This document shows positions 1-7,311 of a stretch of DNA of 15,246 nt, piece by piece. This DNA comes from an uncultured Ruminococcus sp. (GTDB lineage Bacteria > Bacillota > Clostridia > Oscillospirales > Acutalibacteraceae): the NCBI GenBank assembly GCA_900554995.1, contig USJJ01000008.1, positions 1-15,246 of the forward strand, read 5' to 3'. The translations under genes were made by a program, and so were the position numbers. Numbering within the stretch: the first letter of the stretch is position 1; each line of letters starts with the position of its first letter. The notes beneath the pieces are model-generated. The model searched no databases, was not told the DNA's origin, and saw nothing but the letters and a program-made list of their open reading frames with translations.

Positions 1-1
1 C

Positions 2-430
2 GTTCCCGGCGGACATCTCTATTTAAACGACATCGTTATCTGTACGGCGTCAATTATTCTTGATCCGCTGGCGGCATTTATGGTAGGCGGTGTAGGCGCA
101 TTTCTCGGCGACTTCTTCTTCTATCCCGCACCGATGTGGGTTTCGCTTGTAACTCACGGCTTACAGGCAATCATCATTTCCGTATTCTCTCATTATGTTT
201 TAAAGAAAAAGCCCGTGCTCAGCTCCGGAATCGGTGTTACGATCGGCGCAATTATTATGGTTGTCGGCTATTCTCTCGGCAGAGCATTTATTTACAGCAC
301 ACCTGCATATGCCGTGGCGAAACTTCCGTTCCAGATTCTTCAGGCAGTTGTCGGCGCAGTATTCGGAATGCTTCTTTGCTGGAAATTCGGTATACATAAG
401 CTTTATAAAAACAAACTTATGAAAAATTAA
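2..430 (+). CDS. ECF transporter S component, 5' end missing
   Basis: This is the C-terminal part (about 142 residues) of an integral membrane substrate-binding (S) subunit of an energy-coupling factor vitamin transporter. The frame is open from the first bases of the window, so the start lies upstream. The visible protein begins PGGHLYLNDIVICTASIILDP, followed by a glycine-rich GGVGAFLGD turn. This pattern is typical of the PF07155-type S components used for riboflavin, pyridoxine, thiamine precursors and similar compounds. Several hydrophobic segments follow, and the protein ends in a basic tail, KLYKNKLMKN. S components bind the vitamin in the membrane and borrow a shared EcfT/EcfA energising module, which is not encoded here. 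The substrate cannot be told from this fragment. No convincing terminator follows; the next promoter begins 19 bases after the stop codon. Confidence 0.8.
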   Translation, partial: VPGGHLYLNDIVICTASIILDPLAAFMVGGVGAFLGDFFFYPAPMWVSLVTHGLQAIIISVFSHYVLKKKPVLSSGIGVTIGAIIMVVGYSLGRAFIYSTPAYAVAKLPFQILQAVVGAVFGMLLCWKFGIHKLYKNKLMKN

Positions 431-449
431 ATTGCCGTTACTCCACTGT

Positions 450-478
450 TTGACATATCCGTTATTTAATGCTATGAT
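450..478 (+). promoter_or_regulatory. Sigma-A type promoter for the MGMT-family gene
   Basis: TTGACA at 450-455 is followed by a 17-base spacer and TATGAT at 473-478, a near-consensus housekeeping promoter. The predicted transcription start is near 485. That is just upstream of the GGAG ribosome-binding site at 488-491 and the ATG at 499, so the leader is very short. Confidence 0.7.
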
Positions 479-498
479 TGTGAAAACGGAGCGATAAT

Positions 499-807
499 AT
501 GAGAAACGTTATGAACGACAATCTGATATATGAAATTCTGTCCGTTGTGGAAGAAATTCCGTGCGGACGGGTTGCGAGCTACGGTCAGATAGCACGGCTG
601 ATCGGTCGGGATAAAAATTCACGTCTTGTCGGCACGGTGCTCAGCCGATCCGAATTTTACGGAAAATTTCCCTGTCACCGTGTTGTCAACAGCTCGGGGC
701 GCACCGCTCCCGGATGGACTGAACAGCGTTCACTTCTTGAAAGCGAGGGTGTGGAGTTTATGCCGAACGGATGCGTTAATATGAAAAATTTTCAATGGGA
801 GATCTGA
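499..807 (+). CDS. MGMT-family alkyltransferase domain protein (DNA-binding domain only)
   Basis: This 102-residue protein matches the C-terminal DNA-binding and active-site domain of O6-alkylguanine-DNA alkyltransferases (Ogt/Ada type). Residues 20-32 (IPCGRVASYGQIA) form the start of the winged helix-turn-helix. Residues 58-62 are PCHRV, the active-site motif with the alkyl-accepting cysteine at 59. The N-terminal alkyltransferase domain is absent: full Ogt proteins are about 160-180 residues. The usual GRL...KxxLLxxEG tail is present in altered form as GRTAPGWTEQRSLLESEGV. The family repairs or flags O6-alkylguanine in DNA. Because the cysteine is kept, this is not a classic alkyltransferase-like protein, in which that residue is replaced, often by tryptophan. 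Whether it transfers alkyl groups or only binds lesions is open. A GGAG site 7 bases upstream supports the ATG at 499; the ATG at 511 is an alternative. Confidence 0.85.
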   Translation: MRNVMNDNLIYEILSVVEEIPCGRVASYGQIARLIGRDKNSRLVGTVLSRSEFYGKFPCHRVVNSSGRTAPGWTEQRSLLESEGVEFMPNGCVNMKNFQWEI

Positions 808-808
808 A

Positions 809-1063
809 AGTACAAATAACGATATCCACACGGATAACGAGGGTGGCGGACTTAAAAAGAATATTGAAACAACCGGGTTTTCATTTTTTCTCTCGCTGAG
901 CTTCCAGAGCTTGCCGAGGAAAATAATAATGCCGAACGGATCAATATGTGATTCGACGCTTATTCCGATGAAAAATGCCCGTTCAATTCGATTAAATCAA
1001 CATTCGATTCCTTTGCGGATCGGATGTTTTTTCAAATATGTATATGCAATTATATATTGCAGT
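809..1063 (+). pseudogene. Probable decayed coding remnant, family unknown
   Basis: No intact gene lies here, but the sequence reads like broken protein code. An open stretch in the frame starting at 809 gives an acidic, polar peptide ending around NEGGGLKKNIETTGF. At a run of T residues near 883-889 the better-looking code moves to another frame. That frame reads SLAELPELAEENNNAERINM, a TGA stop at 949-951, then FDAYSDEKCPFNSIKSTFDSF and on to a TAA at 1063-1065. Composition and codon choice in the second part resemble the genes around it. One frameshift and one nonsense codon would explain the pattern. I do not recognise the family. The alternative is ordinary intergenic DNA that is open by chance. 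Confidence 0.35.
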
Positions 1064-1085
1064 AAAATCCAAAAGGTGATATAAT
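1057..1085 (+). promoter_or_regulatory. Promoter for the GT-C glycosyltransferase gene
   Basis: TTGCAG at 1057-1062, a 17-base spacer and a perfect TATAAT at 1080-1085 lie 55 bases before the start codon. The predicted start site is near 1092, giving a leader of about 48 bases. The -10 box overlaps the first copy of an AAAAGGTGATAT repeat (1071-1082). The second copy (1125-1136) contains the gene's ribosome-binding site. Confidence 0.6.
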
Positions 1086-1139
1086 ATCGTTCAAATTAAT
1101 AGTATGAAAATAAAATGAAAATTAAAAAGGTGATATTAA

Positions 1140-2633
1140 TTGAAAAGAACTTTAAATAATATTTTCGATGCCTGCTTCCTTATTGTGGCAATAATGATTT
1201 TTGAAGCAGCATTTTGCCGAATGATTATTCAGTCATTTTTTGCCGGGTTGCTTGTGATACCGATTGCATTCCTGTTTCTTTACATTTGCGGTAAAAGAAC
1301 GGATCTTATTGAAAAAATCGACTGTAAAAAGGCTTGGTGGATTTTAAGAGTCCTGTCTCTCGCATTGATGATAATAGTTGCATTCTCTCTTGAGGTTAAC
1401 CTCTCATGGGACTGGGGCGGACTCATAAAATCATCATATAACTACATACAAAACGGCAGTATCGACATTCCCGACTACTATGCAAGATATCCGAACAATC
1501 AGTTCTGGCTTCTTTGTCTGGTTACGCTGTTTAAGTTTGTGCGGCTCTTTGTCGGCGGTGCAAGCGTCACCGTTTATAAACGTGTGACAATGATAATTTC
1601 GATCATCTGCGTACAGATCGCCCTTGAGTTTATTTACCGCACGGCAAGGATGATTTTTCCCGAGAAAAAGGCGTTTTTTGCGGGACTTCTTGCTCTCTTT
1701 TGCCTGCCTCTCTACCTTTACTCCGGATTCTTTTACACCGACATACCGAGCGTTCTGCTTGTTTCGATAATGCTGTTCCTGTATTTCAAATTACAACAGA
1801 CCGAGAACAGAAAGGAACAAATTATTATTTGTGCATTGGTCGGATTTGTCGGAGCGATCACATATTTTTTAAAGCTGACCGCATTCATTGTTTTTGTCGC
1901 AATGATAATAGGCATCATTTTCACAAAGATAACTTTTAAGCAGTTTTTATCTTTCTTCCTTGTAAGTGTAATGACCCTCGGAGTTACGGTTGCGGCGATC
2001 AAGGCAGTTTCCGAACCGATCTATAAAAACAAATTCGGCATAACCGAGGAAATGAAAGATAAATATGAATTTCCGCCGACTCATTGGATTATGATGGGTC
2101 TCGGCTACGGTGGATTTTCACAGGAGGACGTCGACCGCACAAAAAGCTTTGACACCTATAAGGAAAGAGAGAATTTCAACAAGAGAGAAATTAAAAGCCG
2201 AATTGAGAATTACGGATTTCTCGGACTTGTCAACCACCTTTTCTCCGACAAGGTTATACGTACATTCGGAAGCTGCACACTGGCAGGCGGCGATTATGTA
2301 GGTCACAAACCGTTCCATAAAAACGGAATTTTCACAAGGCTGTTCTCTCTGCACGGCGATCTTCGTCCGATCGGTCTGACTTTCTCGTGGATTTATTATA
2401 TCTTCATAACGCTCGGGATACTTTTTTCGGCAATCGGAAGTCTGAGAAAGAAAAAAATGCCGACAAATCAAAAACTTCTCGCCGGCAGGATTTCAATTTT
2501 TGCAATATTCTTCTTTATGCTTATCTGGGAATGCAACAGCAGATATCTGTTGGCTTTCTGTCCTGTTATGATTCTTCTCGCTGCCGACGGTCTGTCGCAC
2601 TTTGTGAACACATTCAAAAAGTGCATAAAATAA
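1140..2633 (+). CDS. GT-C fold integral membrane glycosyltransferase (family 39-like)
   Basis: This 497-residue polytopic membrane protein has roughly 11-12 hydrophobic segments. After the first few of them an extracytoplasmic loop contains SWDWGGLI (residues 89-96) and then YARYPNNQFW (about 114-123). An acidic residue in this first loop (Asp91 here) is the usual catalytic position of GT-C enzymes that use lipid-phosphate sugars, such as the protein mannosyltransferase/ArnT group (PF13231/PF02366 type). The likely role is transfer of a sugar from a polyprenyl-phosphate donor to a cell-surface acceptor on the outer face of the membrane. Donor and acceptor cannot be read from the sequence. The start codon is TTG at 1140, supported by AAGGTG 7 bases upstream; no better ATG sits near. 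It stands alone, with no polysaccharide cluster beside it, so the acceptor cannot be guessed from context. Confidence 0.75.
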   Translation: MKRTLNNIFDACFLIVAIMIFEAAFCRMIIQSFFAGLLVIPIAFLFLYICGKRTDLIEKIDCKKAWWILRVLSLALMIIVAFSLEVNLSWDWGGLIKSSYNYIQNGSIDIPDYYARYPNNQFWLLCLVTLFKFVRLFVGGASVTVYKRVTMIISIICVQIALEFIYRTARMIFPEKKAFFAGLLALFCLPLYLYSGFFYTDIPSVLLVSIMLFLYFKLQQTENRKEQIIICALVGFVGAITYFLKLTAFIVFVAMIIGIIFTKITFKQFLSFFLVSVMTLGVTVAAIKAVSEPIYKNKFGITEEMKDKYEFPPTHWIMMGLGYGGFSQEDVDRTKSFDTYKERENFNKREIKSRIENYGFLGLVNHLFSDKVIRTFGSCTLAGGDYVGHKPFHKNGIFTRLFSLHGDLRPIGLTFSWIYYIFITLGILFSAIGSLRKKKMPTNQKLLAGRISIFAIFFFMLIWECNSRYLLAFCPVMILLAADGLSHFVNTFKKCIK

Positions 2634-2897
2634 CACCGCACAAATTAAAGTGTACGATATTGTCTAAAATCAAAAAAGTCCCAACTTTTGCCGAACTTTT
2701 TCGACAAGCTGTAATTTATAAGCTAAAATTTCCTTTCGGTTTAATCGCTGTTAAATATTTAAAGCTATCCTGTAAGCATCAAAGCCCTTCGCTTTTGCGG
2801 AAATAGAATTGTTATGAACAGAAAATAGGATTTCACGACATTGTTAACAGCAAAGAATCGGGAACTCTTTTTCCTCGGCAAGGTGACGAAACAGTTA

Positions 2898-2912
2898 AAG
2901 CTGTGACAGCTT
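2898..2912. promoter_or_regulatory. Palindrome upstream of promoter, possible operator
   Basis: AAGCTGT and ACAGCTT form perfect 7-base arms around a single G. The centre lies 25 bases upstream of the -35 box of the kinase/MATE operon. This position would suit an activator or a distal repressor site. No protein is identified as its reader. Confidence 0.35.
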
Positions 2913-2929
2913 CCCGGCTCTTTTGCAGC

Positions 2930-2958
2930 TTGACACTTTCGGCGAATCAGGGTAAAAT
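2930..2958 (+). promoter_or_regulatory. Promoter of the cytidylate kinase-like/MATE operon
   Basis: A perfect TTGACA at 2930-2935 is followed by a 17-base spacer and TAAAAT at 2953-2958. The predicted start near 2965 leaves a leader of about 43 bases. That leader carries AAAGGAG close to 2993-2999, just ahead of the ATG at 3008. Confidence 0.7.
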
Positions 2959-3007
2959 ACAATTAATAAAACATCCGATTTTTCCCGGATAAAAGGAGAT
3001 TAATTAT

Positions 3008-3625
3008 ATGAAAATAATTACCGTAAGCCGTGAGTTCGGAAGCGGCGGTCGTGAAATTGCAAAAAGACTTTCCGATGTTCTCGGAATCGCTTACTATGAC
3101 AGCGAAATCATCACCGAAATTGCCAAGAAAGCCGATCTTGACGAAAACTATGTCGCACATTCTTTGGAAAAAGGCATTCAGCCGACGTTTCAGATTCATT
3201 TTGCATGTGCTTTTTCACATATTTCCGCTCCCGATCCGACGGTCAAGCTCCTTTCCGCTCAGAATAATATCATCAATGAGCTTGCCGAAAGGGGCGACTG
3301 TATAATCGTCGGCAGAGCCGCAGATGTTCTGCTTGAAAAACACGATCCGTTCCGCATCTTTGTTTATGCCGATATGCAGTCAAAAATCGCAAGATGCCGC
3401 AAGCGTGCAGGTGACGGCAGCAAGCTCACGGACAAGGAAATAGAGAAGAAAATCAAACAGATTGACAAGGGCAGAGCCTCAAGCTACAATATGATCTCCT
3501 CCACCGACTGGGGTGACAAGCGCGGCTATGATCTCTGCGTTAACACAACAAATATGAATATCAAGGAGATTACTCCCTTCATTGCCGAGTACGCAAAGCA
3601 GTGGTTTAAGGATAAGCAGGTATGA
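3008..3625 (+). CDS. Cytidylate kinase-like family protein
   Basis: This 205-residue soluble protein opens with MKIITVSREFGSGGREIAKRL. The SREFGSGG loop is the P-loop variant typical of the cytidylate kinase-like family (PF13189), common in Clostridia. Further family features are LGIAYYDSEII (about residues 26-36), a central IIVGRAADVLL strand and loop (about 99-109), RIFVYAD, and a SSYNMISSTDWGDKRGYDLCVNT segment near the C terminus. The fold is that of P-loop nucleoside monophosphate kinases, but the substrate of this paralogous family is not established; it is not the housekeeping Cmk. The stop codon overlaps the start of the following MATE gene by 4 bases (ATGA), so the two are translationally coupled. 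The link suggests a shared regulatory input rather than a known pathway. Confidence 0.85.
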   Translation: MKIITVSREFGSGGREIAKRLSDVLGIAYYDSEIITEIAKKADLDENYVAHSLEKGIQPTFQIHFACAFSHISAPDPTVKLLSAQNNIINELAERGDCIIVGRAADVLLEKHDPFRIFVYADMQSKIARCRKRAGDGSKLTDKEIEKKIKQIDKGRASSYNMISSTDWGDKRGYDLCVNTTNMNIKEITPFIAEYAKQWFKDKQV

Positions 3626-4953
3626 GAATTAAACTGTCCGATCACTTTACTTATTCCAAGCTTTTAAGATTTGTATTTCCGTCAATAATAATGATGGTTT
3701 TCACTTCTATTTACGGAGTTGTTGACGGACTGTTCGTATCAAACTTCGCAGGTAAAACTGCATTTGCATCAATAAATCTCGTTATGCCGTTTGTTATGAT
3801 TCTCGGCGGCATCGGATTTATGATCGGTACGGGCGGCACGGCGCTTGTGTCAAAGGTGCTCGGTGAGGGCAACAAGGACAAAGCGAATAAAATTTTCACG
3901 ATGATGATTATTTTTACGCTTTTTCTCGGTGCACTGCTTTCGGTCGTCGGAGTTATTTCTGTGCCGTGGGTAGCGAAATTTCTCGGTGCAACCGAGGCAA
4001 TGATGGAGGACTGTATACTTTACGGCAGAATCGTTACGGGCTTCACCGTCGCCTTTATGCTTCAGAGCGTTTTCCAGAGCTTTCTCATCGCCGCCGAAAA
4101 GCCGAATCTCGGACTTCTTGCCACGGTGCTGGCAGGCTGTACAAATATGGTGCTCGACGCAGTTTTCATTATCGTTTTCAATTGGGGCATTGCCGGTGCG
4201 GCGATCGCAACGGGTCTGAGTCAATGCGTTGGCGGGATTTTCCCGTTGATTTATTTCTTGAGGAAGAATTCAAGCCTATTGCGCCTGACAAAAACGAAGT
4301 TGGAAATAAAACCTATTCTCAACGCCTGCGGCAACGGCTCCTCGGAGCTTATGAGCAATATTTCCTCATCCGTTGTCAGTATGATCTACAACTTCCAGTT
4401 GATGAAATATGTCGGTGAGGACGGTGTTTCCGCTTACGGCGTGCTGATGTATGTTCAGTTCATTTTCGTTGCTATCTACATTGGCTATGCAATTGGCTGC
4501 GCGCCGATAACGGGATATCACTTCGGCGCACAGAACCACAATGAACTGAAAAATATGCTCAGAAAAAGCTCATTTCTCAGCGCAGTTTCGGGCGTTGTTC
4601 TGACTGTACTTGCAATCGTGCTTTCATCGCCGCTTGCAAAGATTTTTGTCGGATATGATGAAGAGCTTTATGAATTGACCCGTCACGCATTCAGATTGTT
4701 CGCCTATTCATTCCTGCTGGCAGGCTTCAATATTTTCACCTCATCGTTTTTTACAGCTCTCAACAACGGTGCGGTTTCGGCGGCAATATCGTTCATGCGA
4801 ACGCTGATTTTTCAAACCTCGTCGGTTCTTATACTTCCGATATTCCTCGGTGTGGACGGTATATGGTGGGCAATCACGGTTGCGGAGTTTTTCGCGTTTA
4901 TCCTCTCCCTCATCTTCCTTTTTGCCAAGCGCAAGAAATACAATTACATATAA
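3622..4953 (+). CDS. MATE family efflux transporter
   Basis: This 443-residue protein has about 12 hydrophobic segments arranged as two similar halves, the expected size and layout for a multidrug and toxin extrusion (MATE/DinF-like) transporter. Diagnostic stretches are the N-terminal IYGVVDGLFVSNFAGKTAFASINLVMP segment (about residues 26-52), GGTALVSKVLGEGN (about 66-79), and in the second half APITGYHFGAQN (about 294-305), equivalent to the GAxxxxR/N-type motif. Such proteins exchange Na+ or H+ for organic cations, drugs or other metabolites across the cytoplasmic membrane. The substrate is not predictable. The ATG overlaps the stop of the upstream kinase-like gene. The gene ends 23 bases before a terminator hairpin shared with the convergent ABC transporter operon. 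Confidence 0.9.
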   Translation: MRIKLSDHFTYSKLLRFVFPSIIMMVFTSIYGVVDGLFVSNFAGKTAFASINLVMPFVMILGGIGFMIGTGGTALVSKVLGEGNKDKANKIFTMMIIFTLFLGALLSVVGVISVPWVAKFLGATEAMMEDCILYGRIVTGFTVAFMLQSVFQSFLIAAEKPNLGLLATVLAGCTNMVLDAVFIIVFNWGIAGAAIATGLSQCVGGIFPLIYFLRKNSSLLRLTKTKLEIKPILNACGNGSSELMSNISSSVVSMIYNFQLMKYVGEDGVSAYGVLMYVQFIFVAIYIGYAIGCAPITGYHFGAQNHNELKNMLRKSSFLSAVSGVVLTVLAIVLSSPLAKIFVGYDEELYELTRHAFRLFAYSFLLAGFNIFTSSFFTALNNGAVSAAISFMRTLIFQTSSVLILPIFLGVDGIWWAITVAEFFAFILSLIFLFAKRKKYNYI

Positions 4954-4976
4954 TAACGGCATATAAATATAATTAA

Positions 4977-5013
4977 AAAGCAGAGGTCTTCCGTTTTGGA
5001 AAATCTCTGCTTT
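4977..5013. terminator. Bidirectional intrinsic terminator between convergent operons
   Basis: AAAGCAGAG at 4977-4985 pairs perfectly with CTCTGCTTT at 5005-5013. Inside it TTCC and GGAA pair around a short T-rich loop. A T-rich tail (TTTATTATTT) follows on the plus strand and a run of T residues follows on the minus strand. It therefore suits both the MATE gene (+) and the ABC ATPase gene (-), whose stop codons lie 23 and 12 bases away. Confidence 0.8.
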
Positions 5014-5025
5014 ATTATTTACTGA

Positions 5026-5772
5026 TTAAAGAACCTTGTTGAAGAAATCAATTGCCCTCGGCTCTTTCGGATTGAGGATAACCTCCTGCGGCGTACCTTC
5101 TTCGATAATATAACCGTCATCAATGAAAAGCACACGGTCGGCAACCTCACGGGCAAAGCCTATTTCATGGGTAACGATTGCCATCGTCATTCCCTCTGCC
5201 GCAAGATCCTTCATAACCTGAAGAACCTCGCCGACCATTTCGGGGTCGAGCGCCGATGTCGGCTCATCAAAGAGCATGATATCGGGATTCATACAAAGCG
5301 AACGTGCAATCGCAACTCTCTGCTTCTGTCCGCCGGAGAGCTGATGCGGATAAGCCTCCGCCTTGTCCTCAAGTCCGACTTTTTTGAGCATCGCCATTGC
5401 TTCCTCTTTTGCTTTTTCCTTTGAAGCCTTTTTAAGCTGAACGGGAGCAAGCATAAGATTCTGAATAACATTGAGGTTGTTAAAAAGATTGAAGTGCTGG
5501 AACACCATTCCGATGTTCTCACGAATCTTGTTGAGGTCGGCTTTTTTATCCGTAATCGCCTGACCGTCAACAATGATCTCACCGCCCGTAGGCTCTTCAA
5601 GACGGTTTATGCAGCGAAGAAAAGTTGACTTGCCGCTGCCCGACGGTCCGAGGATAACGACAACCTCGCCCTCGCATATATCGGTCGAGATATCCTTGAT
5701 AACCTCCAAATGATCGAAGCTCTTTTTAAGGTGAGAAACGTGAATTTTAACGTTGTTTTTATTTGCGGCCAC
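5026..5772 (-). CDS. Amino acid ABC transporter ATP-binding protein (GlnQ-like)
   Basis: This 248-residue cytoplasmic ATPase is the third gene of a polar amino acid uptake operon. All catalytic motifs are intact: Walker [10 protein letters not shown] at residues 42-50, Q-loop Gln92 in FQHFNLF, signature LSGGQ at 145-149, Walker B IMLFDEP at 165-171 with catalytic Glu170, and the H-loop His202 in [15 protein letters not shown]. The EIGFARxVADR tail is typical of the GlnQ/HisP polar amino acid subfamily. The start is GTG at 5772, with AGGAGG 7 bases upstream. This makes the gene overlap the end of the permease gene by 14 bases and implies coupled translation. Two ATPase copies would pair with permease dimers to energise import. 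Confidence 0.95.
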   Translation of the reverse strand: MAANKNNVKIHVSHLKKSFDHLEVIKDISTDICEGEVVVILGPSGSGKSTFLRCINRLEEPTGGEIIVDGQAITDKKADLNKIRENIGMVFQHFNLFNNLNVIQNLMLAPVQLKKASKEKAKEEAMAMLKKVGLEDKAEAYPHQLSGGQKQRVAIARSLCMNPDIMLFDEPTSALDPEMVGEVLQVMKDLAAEGMTMAIVTHEIGFAREVADRVLFIDDGYIIEEGTPQEVILNPKEPRAIDFFNKVL

Positions 5773-6430
5773 GGTTCATCCTCCTTTCGAGAGCCTTTGC
5801 AACCTTGGAAAGTATCGTGATAACGATAAGGTACATCACGCCGACAATAAGCCATACCTGGAACGATTTAAAGTTAATTGCAATAACGTTCTTTGCAGCA
5901 TTTACAAGCTCGGGGAAACCGATAACAGAAAGAATCGAGGTATCCTTGAGGGTGATAATAAACTGATTGATGATGCTCGGTATCATCGTGCGGATAGCCT
6001 GCGGAAGAACGACCTTCTGCATAGATTTCCAATAGGGAATACCGAGACTCCTTGCTGCCTCCATCTGTCCAACGTCAACGGACTGAATTCCGGCACGGAT
6101 GATTTCCGACATATATGCGCCGCAGTTGAGCGAAAGGCAGATTATACCTGCCTGCAATGCGGTGAATGTAAATGTACTGTGTAAAAAGTTCTTTAAAGCG
6201 TAAGGTACGCCGAAGAAAACGAAAAATGCAAGAACTATCATCGGAACACCGCGGATAATATCAACAAAGACCTGTGCGATGACGTTGCATACCTTACTTT
6301 TAAGCACGCTGAGCATACCGAAGATGAGACCGATGATGCTTGCAAAAATCAGGCTGTAGAAAGCCATGATAAGCGTCTGTCCCATTGCCTCCAGCAACAG
6401 CTTGCCGTAAACCGAAATTATATCTGCCAT
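5759..6430 (-). CDS. Amino acid ABC transporter permease
   Basis: This 223-residue inner-membrane subunit of the HisM/GlnP family (BPD_transp_1) has about five hydrophobic segments. Residues 58-75 ([18 protein letters not shown]) match the conserved RGxPxxVxLFxxxFG-type region of polar amino acid permeases. The cytoplasmic EAA loop that docks on the ATPase is clear: [22 protein letters not shown], about residues 124-145. It probably works as a homodimer, because only one permease gene is present. The ATG at 6430 is preceded by AAAGGAG. The gene lies 66 bases after the binding-protein gene, separated from it by an intercistronic hairpin, and overlaps the ATPase gene by 14 bases. Confidence 0.93.
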   Translation of the reverse strand: MADIISVYGKLLLEAMGQTLIMAFYSLIFASIIGLIFGMLSVLKSKVCNVIAQVFVDIIRGVPMIVLAFFVFFGVPYALKNFLHSTFTFTALQAGIICLSLNCGAYMSEIIRAGIQSVDVGQMEAARSLGIPYWKSMQKVVLPQAIRTMIPSIINQFIITLKDTSILSVIGFPELVNAAKNVIAINFKSFQVWLIVGVMYLIVITILSKVAKALERRMNRGRK

Positions 6431-6457
6431 TTAGCGGACTCCTTTTGACAAACAGCA

Positions 6458-6477
6458 GGGCATCTTTGCAGACGCCC
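6458..6477 (-). promoter_or_regulatory. Intercistronic hairpin between binding protein and permease genes
   Basis: On the transcribed (minus) strand, GGGCGTCT and AGATGCCC form an 8-base-pair stem with one G-U pair, closed by a GCAA (GNRA) tetraloop. No long run of U follows, so it is probably not a full terminator. The position between a binding-protein gene and its permease fits a 3' mRNA stabiliser or partial attenuator, which would keep the binding protein more abundant than the membrane subunits. Confidence 0.6.
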
Positions 6478-6496
6478 CACCGCTCATTTTTTAAAA

Positions 6497-7264
6497 TTAG
6501 CCAACGTACTTGTTGATGATTTCGTCATACTTGCCGTTTGCCTTGATGTTCTTAAGACCGGCGTTAAACATATCAAGGAATTCCTGATTTGCCGAATTGA
6601 AGATGGCAAGACCGTAATCGCTGCCTTCGCTGGCTGTGTTCTCAAGAACCTTGAGTGCAAGATTGCCGTTCTTGATGGAGTCAACCATGATCGGTGTATC
6701 CTCGAAGCAGGCAGCTGCCTGACCGCCGATAACTGCCTGATACATTGTCGGAGAATCCTCAAATGAAGCAATTGTGAAGCCGTACTTATCCTTGAGACTG
6801 TTTGCATAGTCGGCACCCATTGTACCTGTCTTAACTGCAACCTGCTTGCCCTTGAGATCCTCAAAGCCCTTGATTGTGGAATCAGCGGCAACTGTCATTG
6901 TCTGTGTGCAGTGATAATATCCGTCTGAGAAAATCCAGCCCTCGCTCTTACGCTTCTCTGTGATAGAAGCACCTGCGATCATGGCGTCTGCCTGACCTGC
7001 CTGGCATGCTGCGATAGATGCGTCCCAGCCAACGCTGTTAAGCTCGTATTTGAAGCCCTGATCCTCAGCGATAGCGGCAAGGATCTCAACGTCGATACCG
7101 ACGAGCTTACCCGAAGCATCCGTGTACTCGAACGGTCTGAAAACTGTGTCGGTAGAAATCTTCCATACTTTTTCATCTGTCTTGTCGTCTCCCTTGGAGC
7201 CGCAGCCTGCGAAAAGGCAGAACATTGTAGCTACGCAAAGAAGAATTGCGATAAATTTTTTCAT
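6497..7264 (-). CDS. Amino acid ABC transporter substrate-binding lipoprotein
   Basis: This 255-residue extracytoplasmic binding protein is of the type 3 solute-binding family (SBP_bac_3, GlnH/FliY-like). The N terminus MKKFIAILLCVATMFCLFAGC is a lipoprotein signal with the anchoring cysteine at residue 21. The mature part begins with a flexible GSKGDDKTDEK linker. Family landmarks include the STDTVFRPFEYTDASGKLVGIDVEILAAIA region, WDASIAACQAGQADAMIAGASITEKRK, and the LKGKQVAVKTGTMGADYA hinge segment. The ligand is probably a polar amino acid but is not defined. The ATG at 7264 is chosen because the signal peptide begins there and an AAAGGA lies 9-10 bases upstream. A TTG six codons further out would place the ribosome site inside the gene. 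It is the first gene of the operon with the permease and ATPase. Confidence 0.95.
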   Translation of the reverse strand: MKKFIAILLCVATMFCLFAGCGSKGDDKTDEKVWKISTDTVFRPFEYTDASGKLVGIDVEILAAIAEDQGFKYELNSVGWDASIAACQAGQADAMIAGASITEKRKSEGWIFSDGYYHCTQTMTVAADSTIKGFEDLKGKQVAVKTGTMGADYANSLKDKYGFTIASFEDSPTMYQAVIGGQAAACFEDTPIMVDSIKNGNLALKVLENTASEGSDYGLAIFNSANQEFLDMFNAGLKNIKANGKYDEIINKYVG

Positions 7265-7311
7265 GAACTCAAATCCTTTCAATTATTGATTCGCTAAAAT
7301 AATACAGAGAT

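Larger units (their letters stand above)
2634..3007. other. 374-base intergenic region with promoter and palindrome
   Basis: No convincing gene is seen on either strand. The start is AT-rich with only a weak possible hairpin (AAAAGT/ACTTTT, near 2673-2690). The middle holds short open stretches interrupted by stops. The end holds a palindrome at 2898-2912 and a strong promoter at 2930-2958, listed separately. The length is unusual compared with the other gaps in this window. A leader RNA or degraded gene cannot be excluded. Confidence 0.5.

Noticed and set aside
949..951. In-frame TGA as a selenocysteine codon
   Set aside because: No start codon, ribosome site or selenocysteine insertion hairpin was seen, and the upstream frame is itself broken; a nonsense codon in a decayed gene is simpler.
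2673..2690. AAAAGT/ACTTTT mini-hairpin after the glycosyltransferase gene as a terminator
   Set aside because: The stem is only 6 A-T-rich pairs and is not followed by a run of T residues, so it is too weak to call.
2765..2962. Minus-strand open frame of about 65 codons in the gap before the kinase-like gene
   Set aside because: It starts at TTG without a ribosome site, overlaps the plus-strand promoter, and its protein has no recognisable pattern.
7265..7282. TTG at 7282 as the start of the binding protein
   Set aside because: It would place the ribosome site inside the gene and add six residues before a normal lipoprotein signal that starts at the ATG at 7264.
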